Assembly (NCBI RefSeq): GCF_008728515.1
Contig: NC_044980.1
Span: 32,938,290-33,002,289, forward strand
Direction: 5' to 3'
DNA: 64,000 nucleotides
DNA from: Papio anubis
Taxonomy: Eukaryota > Chordata > Mammalia > Primates > Cercopithecidae
The notes under the pieces were generated by a model. The model did not search any database, was not told the origin of the DNA, and saw only the letters and a program-made list of their open reading frames with translations. A program made the position numbers and the translations under genes. Positions 55,810 to 64,000 of this stretch are shown in pieces. Each line of letters begins with the position of its first letter. Position 1 is the stretch's first letter.

Positions 55810-56945
55810 TGTGAATGCTTCCCAAGTCCACTAAAAACTGTTTAAAATAAACTTTATTTTGAAGCATTATAAACATATGGAGAGATGTACAAAATCCTAA
55901 TTGTAAATCCCCATAAATCTTTTATAAAAGGAACACCTAGATGCAGAGATAGAACATTATCAGCAGCTCAGAGACTCCCCGTTCCTTCTCCAGATCAATG
56001 ACATCCCCCATGGGTAACAATGATCCTGATTTCCAATGTCAGTTTTGAGCCTATTTTGAATTGTTTGGAGGAAAAATTATGTGATATACACACAAACACA
56101 AAAAGGCTACTGGTTCATTTCAAGAGTTAGGGGCTGACCAATAAAAAATATTTTGTTACAGGGGGTGAATTTCCCCGGCCTATTAAATCAGACTCTTCAT
56201 ATTGCGTTAGGAGAAATACAGCAAGCCCAGATGGTGGGGATAAGACCAAAGGCTGAGATGCATTGGTGTGAGCCAGCTGGTATTTGACCTCCACTGCTCT
56301 TTAATGAGGAAGGATAGGGAAGGATTGTCTCACTCTTCAGAATAGTCCCAGAGTGAGAAGAGTTGCCCGTAATCTTTCCTCTTTCCCTTCAACTTGCATC
56401 AACATATTAGTCATCTTGATGTATGTGATATTTACTTCAATTAGTGACAGTCGATCTGGGGTTTAGTGGGAAGCTGGCAGCATCTTATATGGAATTTGTG
56501 AATAGAATGTTCTAGAGTCACAGAGACTAGAGACCTTGAAGAGTCACCTACCCCATGCTATTGTGCCTTGTGGAGTACCACAGGTAAAGCCCGAAGGGTA
56601 AGAGCCAATGATAGTGTAAAAGACACATGAAGGCACCCCCTGGACTTGTGTGATGGAACTGTGCTTCCGAAACCCATCACCCTGCCTTGAAAATTCCTTT
56701 TACTCATTTGAAAATCACAGATGTTACCAGATGAATTTGTTTATTCCTGTAGTGATAAACACAACACAACACATTCTGAAATCAAGAACAGAAAAAATAA
56801 TTGGGGCTAAAGAGGTACCCAAGGTACCCAATTATAGTATATGAAGCACTGGAAAAGACATCACCTGTTCCCCATCATATAGACAAGAAAAAGGATAAAA
56901 TAGCACCCCAAATATTTCTCTTACAAAGTATCAATCTATATCTAT
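55810..56945. other. Unique intronic sequence
   Basis: A possible very old repeat at 55840-56060 that I cannot name. The rest is unique. Confidence 0.35.
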
Positions 56946-56949
56946 CATA

Positions 56950-57130
56950 GGATCAGCCCTGCGCTGAGAGGGCTAAGAAAGGTACTGACCCTGCCCTCAA
57001 GGTTTATATACAATCCAGCCAGGAAGACAAGGCTGATATTCATTAACAAGTAGGGAAGGGAACAGCAAAGCCCGGGGTAATTTTATGCTGAAAAGGACTT
57101 AGTATTCACACAATTCAAGAGGCAAACCCA
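56950..57130 (-). repeat. L2 fragment
   Basis: ctgaccctgccctcaaggt, acaatccagccaggaagac, in reverse order. Confidence 0.5.
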
Positions 57131-57134
57131 TGGC

Positions 57135-57635
57135 CTCTGGTGGCACTGGGCCTAGAGCCCAGACCTGAAGTCCTGTGTCACAGAGCCCTTCCCCACAGAA
57201 CACAGCCCTCACGGGAGCGGTTCTTCCATGGGTGCTATGGATTCTAGCACTGTGTTTCAGAGGCCAGTGAGAGTGGCTGCTTTTAGACAGTGAAGCCAAG
57301 ATTGAACTTCTACAGACTCCGGAACACTTGGCACAGTCCTAAAGCCATGAGAGAATCTCTGAATTATTTATTGGTGCTGGTTTGCAAGAGACAGTTTTTT
57401 CTCATGTAATACAGCCAAAATCATAAGTCAGCAGAAAGTATAAGTCAAGAGATTACAGAAGCCTCAGAATAAAGAGAGGTGGGAGTAGGATCACTGGGAA
57501 GACTTCCCCCAGCACACCTTACCCTCTGCTGTGATGCCTAAGTGGCCTCCATGAAGCCAGTGAAGAGAGTGACCAATGATGTCATCAATTCATGAAGATT
57601 TTGCATATGAGTCTGGGCAGCCCTAGTAACTCATG
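57135..57635. other. Unique intronic sequence
   Basis: No repeat or gene recognised. Confidence 0.4.
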
Positions 57636-57639
57636 TGGT

Positions 57640-57755
57640 TTCAGGAAATATGGACTGAAGCCAGGAAGACATTGGTGTATCCGCCTGATAGTTACCATGT
57701 GCCAAGCAAGTATTAGGGATACAGCAACACAACAGAGCTGGTCCCTCTGCCCTAA
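57640..57755 (-). repeat. L2 fragment
   Basis: taccatgtgccaagcaagtat, gggatacagcaacacaaca and tggtccctctgcc, in reverse L2 order, ending at the hAT element. Confidence 0.55.
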
Positions 57756-57757
57756 AA

Positions 57758-57964
57758 CAGCTCTGTCCAACAGAACTTCCTGTGGTAATGAAGACGTTCT
57801 CTATCTGCAATGTCCAATTTGGGAGCCACGAACCCCATGCGACTGTTGAGCACTTGAGATATAGCCAATGCAATAGAGAAGCTGAATTTTTAATTTTATT
57901 TAAATTTAATTAGCTTAAATTTAAGCAGCCACAGGCAGTTAGTGGCTCCAATATTGGACAGCTA
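57758..57964 (+). mobile_element. hAT-type non-autonomous element
   Basis: The ends cagctctgtccaa and attggacagct are inverted copies of each other. Internal cgactgttgagcacttgag and the T/A-rich middle match a common mammalian MER element. No clear target duplication. Confidence 0.7.
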
Positions 57965-57969
57965 ATTTG

Positions 57970-58610
57970 TAAAGATTGGCCAAGTAAGGAAAGAGAGAGA
58001 TTCATAATCATAAGCATATTCATCTATAGTGATGAGAGCTGTCATCAGAGCCAGTTTAAGCACTTGCCTTAAAAGAAAATGAACTGTAAAAATGTGACCT
58101 ACTTCACTATAATGGTTTGGTTTCATGAGCAAATACATCAGGGGCCAGACTGGGAACAGCCGTGCACTGCACACAGACTTGAGAGAATCAATAGAAACAC
58201 CTGGATATAAAAAAAAAATGCAACATTCACAAAAATTAAAATGAATCATTGGGAATAAATGTAACATGATAAGGGCTATGTGCGGGGGCTGCCACTGTCC
58301 CGAGGACAGAATGGAATGGCAACAGATGTTCTAGTAGGAACCTGGGACTGGGGCTGTGATCATGTAGAAGTGGAAGCTGGGTTCCACTTCTAGAGGGACT
58401 TGTACCCTGAGGGCCCGGAAACATCAACTACATGTCCCTCATCCCTCTCAGTTGCTTTTTGAAGGAGCCTAATACAACCCTAACATACACAAGACCACAT
58501 CCACTGGCTGGCAGTTCAGAATCCAAGTGGTGGGAAAAAATATCCCTTTGTTGGAAAATGGACAAAATGGATTCCAAAAGAATACAGGATCAAAAACATA
58601 TGATAGGGTT
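57970..58610. other. Unique intronic sequence
   Basis: No repeat or gene recognised. Confidence 0.4.
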
Positions 58611-58614
58611 TAAT

Positions 58615-58795
58615 AGAAACAGCATGAGCTGTGTGATCTTGGACCCATTGCATTACACATTGAGCCCCAGTTGTCTCATCTGTAAGATGGGGCAAAATCT
58701 ATTTTAACTTGCAGCGTTATGACTATCAGAGACACTATATGTAAAATGCCTAACAGAGGTCTTGGCATATGGTAGGTGCTCAATAAATGCACAGT
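58615..58795 (+). repeat. MIR element
   Basis: agctgtgtgatcttggacc, agttgtctcatctgtaagatg, ggtaggtgctcaataaatgc, in sense order. Confidence 0.7.
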
Positions 58796-58834
58796 TTCTC
58801 ATTTCATCATAGCATCATCTACGGCAAACACAGT

Positions 58835-59060
58835 ATAAAGTAGTGCTTTGAAAGCAGGTACTCTAGAGTCCATCTGCTTGACTCATCTCTTAGCTGCAAG
58901 TAACTGAAGCCTAGGCCTGTTTCCTCATCTGATAAATAGGAATACTGATAGTAACTTATTAACTCATTAAAGGATTTCATGTGTATTAAACGAGTCAGTG
59001 TAAAGTGCTTGGACGAGTATCCATACATAGTAAGTGCCCGATAAGTGTACTGCGCTATTA
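58835..59060 (+). repeat. MIR element
   Basis: gtttcctcatctgataaatag, ttaactcattaaaggatttc, agtgtaaagtgcttggacg, in sense order. A second MIR directly after the first. Confidence 0.6.
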
Positions 59061-59064
59061 GCTC

Positions 59065-60260
59065 TTATGCTAATATGCTACCATGATATTAACTACTGTG
59101 ATAGTCTAAGGGATGCCTGGGCCACAAGTTAAGGGTTTCTGTAGAAATGGACAGAGACATTTTTTAAAAAGCTATCCCCTGCCACACTGGAGAAACTCAA
59201 ATAGGCAGAAAGGTGCTGCCCACACAGTCAGATGGGAGGACTGCCAGGCTGATCCAGAGCCATCGCTAGGCTGCAAGAAGGGGCCACACTCTGACATTCA
59301 GCCTCTGGGCATAATGAACAAAAGCAAGACTCCTTCAGCAGAAGTAGGAAGTGAAGTTGATGGCAGGCAGGCAATGGAGTAACAACTGTTCTCAGAAAAA
59401 CAATGGCAGTGGGCTTGCCTGAGGGCTGGAGAGAGAGGATGTGGATTTGTGCAAGGGGGTAAAGGGTTCCCACAAAAGTAAAACTACAATTTCCAGATGT
59501 CAGTGTCACCAAAATTTTGAGCAGAAGGAGGAAGGTGTGAACCGATGGACAGGGTAGGCAGGATCTGATGGCAGAAGGGTAGAGAGAAGGAAGCAAGACG
59601 GAAAAGATTGTTAGTAGTTGTCATGGGGATTTGTCAGACTCTGAGTTGACAGAGCCAGGAGGTTGGACACACTCCGACATGCCCAACTCACAGTCCAGAT
59701 TCAGATACTGGGGGAAAAACGAGAAGGCACTATACATGTTAACTCCAACTCTCTCTCTCCTCATGGCCACAGAAGTAACTTTCTCGCAACTGCAAAGCTT
59801 GTGGGTCTCACCAACAAGCAGGGAGGGGAGGCGAATTGTTCACCTCTAGGGAGAGGCCTGCCCTTGGTTAACACAAAACAGATCATTTGATACCCTACTA
59901 ACTTAGGTAGAACCAGTGGTGACTGAGTCTGGAAAAATCTGAGCGGGGACAGAATTAATCAATTTCTCTTTTTTCATCTTTGATAGAGTCTTAGAGCTGG
60001 AAACCATGGCCGAGGCTTCTAATCAAGCCTCCAGCACATCCCAGGTACCTTCTCAGCCTGAGAAATTGGTTCTTAGGGCATCTCACAGGCAGAATCAAGC
60101 AAATTCCCAAATGGAGATTTCTTCAAAAGAATTAGAGCTGAAACCTTCAAAAGACTTCCTTTCCAAGTCTCTAAATCAACCATGGATGCCAAGTCCTGGC
60201 CTGCTGTATTTCCTGCTGGAAGCAGATTCTATAGCATGGTTTGTTTTTCTCTAGTAAAAG
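59065..60260. other. Unique intronic sequence
   Basis: Opposed and overlapping frames at 59113-59890 and 60006-60254 have no recognisable domain. Confidence 0.4.
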
Positions 60261-60264
60261 ATGC

Positions 60265-60460
60265 CAGACTTTGGAGACAGGCTAAGTTCAGCACTCAATT
60301 CCAGCATTAACAAGCAGTGTAGCTTTGCACAAGTAATTTTGTTCCTCTGAGCCTCAGTTTTCTCATCTGTAAAATGACCATGACAAAATGGTTTTTGCTG
60401 ACAAGAACTAAATAAGGTAATTCATGAAAAGGACCCCAAACAGTGCCAGCCTTCAGTCAA
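60265..60460 (+). repeat. MIR element
   Basis: gcctcagttttctcatctgt in the sense core, preceded by gtgtagctttgcacaagtaa. Confidence 0.7.
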
Positions 60461-60856
60461 TCTGCTATCTCTGTGGATGTCCTCATGTTGATGGACAGCA
60501 TCTCGACTCTTCCATGACTAAATCAGTCATTTCCTTATCCTGAAGTATGGTTAAAACAGTTGTTTATTTCTGGAAATACTCAGTTTGTGGTTTTAGAAGA
60601 AAACCCTCTGCTCACATAAGACAAGAAAAGTTGCCTTTTAGTTAATTATCTTCGTTTCTCACTTGATAGCACTTGGAACTGAGTACATTTATTTCATTTT
60701 AATTCCCAACAGCTGCTCCCACAAATTCACAAACGATTGTTCCTACAGAAAGAAGAGTAAGTCATTGATAGACAGCCATTCAGTCCAATAAAGTGGATCT
60801 TTAGAAATAAAAAATGCAACCACCAAAGAGAATAAGGCATTAGGTGACCCGCTAGT

Positions 60857-61040
60857 CCAGGGGTTCCCTAGTTTTAACGTGCAAAAGAATCATATGAAGA
60901 GCTTGTTAAAAATGCATATGCCCAGGAGCCCTGCACAGAGATTCAGTAAATCCAGTGTGAGGCCCAGGAATCTGCACTGTAGCAAGCATCCTGAGGTTTC
61001 TGCTACAGATAATCCATGTACCACCCTTTTGAAGGCACTG
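60857..61040 (+). mobile_element. hAT-type MER5-like element
   Basis: caggggttccctagttttaa at the left and ttgaaggcactg at the right; internal agattcagtaaatccagtg and aggcccaggaatctgcac follow the family order. Confidence 0.55.
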
Positions 61041-61044
61041 CATT

Positions 61045-62765
61045 CTTCCATCATGTGGTGCAAAATTGTTTTCACCTCCCACCTCCCACCTCCAACTGGC
61101 ATAGCATTAAAGATATAGAGAAGTACTAGTAATGGCCCCAATTAACACTTAGTTAACCTTCCTCATCAAAAGAAGTTCCAACTGTGACAATTGTTGATTG
61201 CAGTTTGTGAAGACAATTCCCCTGAATTCAAGGTTCACAATGTCTATAAGATTTTGGCAGACTAGGACGATAAAAAGATGCCAAAAAAAAAAAAAAAAAA
61301 AAGATTTGAAAAACATTCCAGTAGGCAGGTACCCTGGCTGAATAAATATTTTGCATTTGAAATGTAAAATAAATGTGAATTTATTTCATGTCAAGAAGAA
61401 AATGGGCATTCTGAAAGAAGCTGGACTGACATACATACTGAAGAACTTGACAGGGCTTCTTGAAAATTAGGAAAGGAATTTTCATGACATCTCAAACCAT
61501 GAATTTCTGGACGAGCCAATGAAATCAAGGAGCATCAACTAAGAGACACTGTGGCATCCAAAAAGCTCATCAGAACTTCTCTCTAACACTGTTCTCAGGG
61601 ACATAGGTAGGAGCCCCATAAATGACATCACTGAAAACATGGTTCTTTGAAGCGCTGAGCAAAAAGAGGAATGCCAGAGTCTTCTGGTCATTTCTTACTA
61701 CTTATCTTGCACCCAATAATCTTCTATCAGAAAAGTTTTCTGCTTCTCATAATTTCTCTGTCTTTGCTTTGTGTGTGTGTGTGTGTGTGCTTCTAAGCAG
61801 CAATCCTCAAACCCAGATTTGCCATGTCTCACCAGAAAATAGTGTCCGACTAAAAGGAAGAGGAAAACTTGCTAGCACATGGGGAGCCCAGGAAACATGT
61901 TATTAGGGAGAACAACGGGAGAGAACCGGCTTCCAGGAGTGAAAGCACTTTCCCCGTGGGAAGCAAAAAGCCATTATGTTGGATTTAGCCCTGACACAGC
62001 ACTACTTTTTCATAATACCCCAGTAGCTCACCATTTTCAAACCAGAAACCATCCTTCAATGGAAGGTCACAAAGCCCTTCCGAGGCTGAGGAGAACATGG
62101 CCCTGGGCCTTCTTCTCCCACCCTGATGGGCAAGGATCCCTGATGAGGGAGTGCTCCCACCTTGGAAGGAGGAGCAGCCAGGCAAGGCTGTTGCCGTGGC
62201 CATGTAGTGACCATCCTCCTCACTGTGAAGGCCTCACACACAGCATTCCAGGTATGTTTCCCAATGATCTGGGGTAGAGGGGAATATCATCTCTGATGGC
62301 TTAGTGATGGACATAGGCTAACCAGGAGGAATTTGGTAGTGTTGATCTCACCAAGAGTCACAGCAGAGAAAGGGTAGCAAAATGAAGAGGAGATTGAATG
62401 AGATGTTAGAGACATAAATGAGGACATTAATAAATATTTATATCTGCATCATGTCTCTAAAACAAAAAGGCAAAGAAAGATTTGACTTACCACAGGGTCT
62501 TTCTTTACAGAATGTGCCCACACCCACTGTCTCCATTTTCTATGACCCACTAATATCATAATTATAGCAGAATAGATTCATTTTAGTTATATGTAATCCC
62601 CCACTACCCTGTAAGGAGAATAGGTCTGAGTAACTGTAGTATTTTTTGGCTGGGGGGCAATAAAAATCTTCCCACTTAGTCTAATAGGCTTTCACATCCT
62701 TGAAGACAACATTAAAGGGGTGGTGGAGAGGAGCTGAGAAAGTCTGAAATAATCATGTTTAAGAA
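61045..62765. other. Unique intronic sequence with a poly(A) run and a short GT tract
   Basis: Poly(A) at about 61285-61303 and (GT)n at about 61768-61790. No gene or repeat family recognised; the 132-codon frame at 61879-62277 has no domain. Confidence 0.4.
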
Positions 62766-62771
62766 AGAACG

Positions 62772-63067
62772 GGGCCAGGCACAGTGGCTCACACCTATAA
62801 TCCCAGCACTTTGGGAGGGAGAGGCAGGTGGATCACCTGAGGTCAGGAGTTTGAGACCAACTGGACCAATATGATGAAACCCCATTTCTACTAAAAATGC
62901 AAGATTAGTCAGGTGTGGTGGCATGTGCCTGTAGTCCCAGCTACTCAGGAGGCTGAGACAGGAAAGTCGCTTGAACCCAAGAAACGGAGGTTGCAATGTG
63001 CCAAGATCGTGCCACTGCACTCCAGCCTGGGTGACAGAGTGAGTGAGACTCCGTCTCAAAATAATAA

Positions 63068-63098
<31 letters not shown>

Positions 63099-63105
63099 AA
63101 GAAGA
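62772..63105 (+). mobile_element. Alu with an (ATAA)n tail
   Basis: Plus-strand full-length Alu from ggccaggcacagtggctc to an expanded (AATA)n tail at about 63058-63105. Moderately diverged. Confidence 0.93.
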
Positions 63106-63109
63106 AAAA

Positions 63110-63650
63110 AGTTAGGAGGCCTGGAAATAACCCACATACAAAGAAAGGGGTGAGCTGGAGATGACGAGGCTAGAAGGGAAAAGATCCATGGAGGGAGATG
63201 CAGCAGCTGGCAGCCAAAGTGAAAGGTTCACAGGAATCTTTCCTATACAACATAATCTCCTTTACAAATGTACAACAAAATGTACAAATGACATCTTCAG
63301 TTAACTATTCATTGTTCTCTAGTACTTCAGAGTGACTAGCAGTGCTGTGTCCTCCTTCCAGGATGGCACAGGGAGAAAAGACAGGACGGGAGCTGAAGCA
63401 ATACACACTAGGAACCTCTTTTTCTCTTTAAGTATGAGGTAAGATTATCTGCTTAAGGCAAGTAGACGGGCATTTGGGAAGCTGCTCTGACGAATGGGAG
63501 AAGGAACTGACCTTTTATGCAGCCAGGTTAAAGGCTTAGCTGAGATTGTGAAAAGTAAGTCAAGGGAAATGACAAAGAAGGCAAATGCAAAGGAAGGGGT
63601 GGTCAGAAAGGGGACTGTTTAAGTTTGAGCATTCAGAATTTGTAAAGCAA
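63110..63650. other. Unique intronic sequence
   Basis: No repeat or gene recognised. Confidence 0.4.
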
Positions 63651-63656
63651 GCCTGG

Positions 63657-64000
63657 TGTGGTAGGCTGAATATAGATAGTCCCCCAAAGCTGTCCACGTC
63701 CTAATCCCTGGAATCTGCCGATATCTTACTTTACTTAGCAGAAGGGAGTTTGCAGATGTGATTACGTTAAAAATCTTGAGACAGGGAAACTGTCCTGTAC
63801 CATTAGGGTTGATCTATGTAATCAGAAGGGCCCTTATAAGAGGAAGGCAAGAGGATCCGCACAAGTAGGAGATGAAGTGACAGGGGCAAGAGGTTGGAGT
63901 GATGTGATGAAGGAGCCAGGAGCCAAGGCGACTCTAGAAAATGAAAAAGATAAGAAAACAGATTTTCCCCTGGACCCTCCAAAAGGAAGGCAGCCCTGGC
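63657..64000 (+). mobile_element. MLT1 (ERVL-MaLR) LTR, cut by the window edge
   Basis: Starts tgtggtaggctgaatatag and follows the MLT1D-like order: gtccacgtcctaatccctgg, gcagatgtgattacgttaa, ggcccttataagaggaagg, gattttcccctggaccctcc. It continues past the right edge. Confidence 0.8.

Larger units (their letters stand above)
52462..64000 (-). other. ADAMTS12: Inferred ADAMTS12 intron upstream of the exon (partial)
   Basis: To the right of the exon, i.e. upstream in the gene, no earlier propeptide or signal-peptide exon was recognised. The sequence is repeat-bearing intron continuing past the right edge. Repeats within it are listed separately. Confidence 0.6.

Noticed and set aside
61879..62277. 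132-codon plus-strand frame
   Set aside because: No domain, opposed frames on the minus strand; consistent with chance.
1..64000. CRISPR arrays, prokaryotic operons, phage or plasmid features
   Set aside because: No spaced direct repeats of that kind, no Shine-Dalgarno-linked frames; the window is mammalian intron.

Overview
The window is primate genomic DNA, most likely from an Old World monkey. It is AT-rich, intron-like and packed with Alu, L1, L2, MIR, MaLR-LTR and hAT-type repeats. At least three Alus (near 2330, 12296 and 49477) carry the diagnostic word 'gtggccggatctcag' and a 'ctagtttttt' or 'ctaagttttt' segment, which I associate with cercopithecid AluY (AluYR-type) elements. No bacterial-type genes, operons, CRISPR arrays or phage are present. 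Nearly all short open frames are chance frames or frames inside repeats. The one host coding segment I can support is a 145-bp exon on the minus strand at 52317-52461. It encodes 48 residues of a metalloprotease propeptide, ending in a cysteine-switch-like PTCGL motif, and I recognise it as ADAMTS12. The rest of the window is then intron of that gene: 1-52316 lies downstream in the gene's direction and 52462-64000 lies upstream. Layout: 1-2330 holds two L1 3' ends in tandem, capped by a truncated Alu. 6855-7720 is an older L1 3' end. 8670-9020 is an MLT1-type LTR. 11102-11439 is an hAT-type element with a perfect 8-bp target duplication. 12296-12594 is an Alu with a 13-bp target duplication, set inside an old L1. 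13855-14490 and 24960-25900 are old L1 pieces. 19163-19600 and 21896-22325 are two LTR-like repeats. 23935-24102 is a one-armed Alu. 27729-28047 is an Alu. 28259-28651 holds two hAT-type elements side by side. The most instructive part is 28986-39008. A segment of about 300 bp (unique flank plus most of an Alu) occurs twice, 3.5 kb apart. The first copy received an RPS2 processed retrocopy inside the Alu poly(A) tail. The second received a full-length 6.2-kb L1 with an intact ORF1 and an ORF2 broken by one stop and one 4-nt deletion. Each copy acts as the empty site for the other's insertion. Beyond this, 39010-52000 carries CA repeats, an MLT1 LTR, Alus, L2 pieces, an LTR-like element and several clear hairpins. 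52462-64000 is intronic, with MIRs, two Alus and the start of another MLT1 LTR at the right edge. The ADAMTS12 exon, the RPS2 retrocopy and the full-length L1 all read on the minus strand. The retrocopy and the L1 therefore lie in sense orientation in the host transcript and could add splice or polyadenylation signals. I see no evidence of a new multi-gene system; the nested duplication is the most notable structure.
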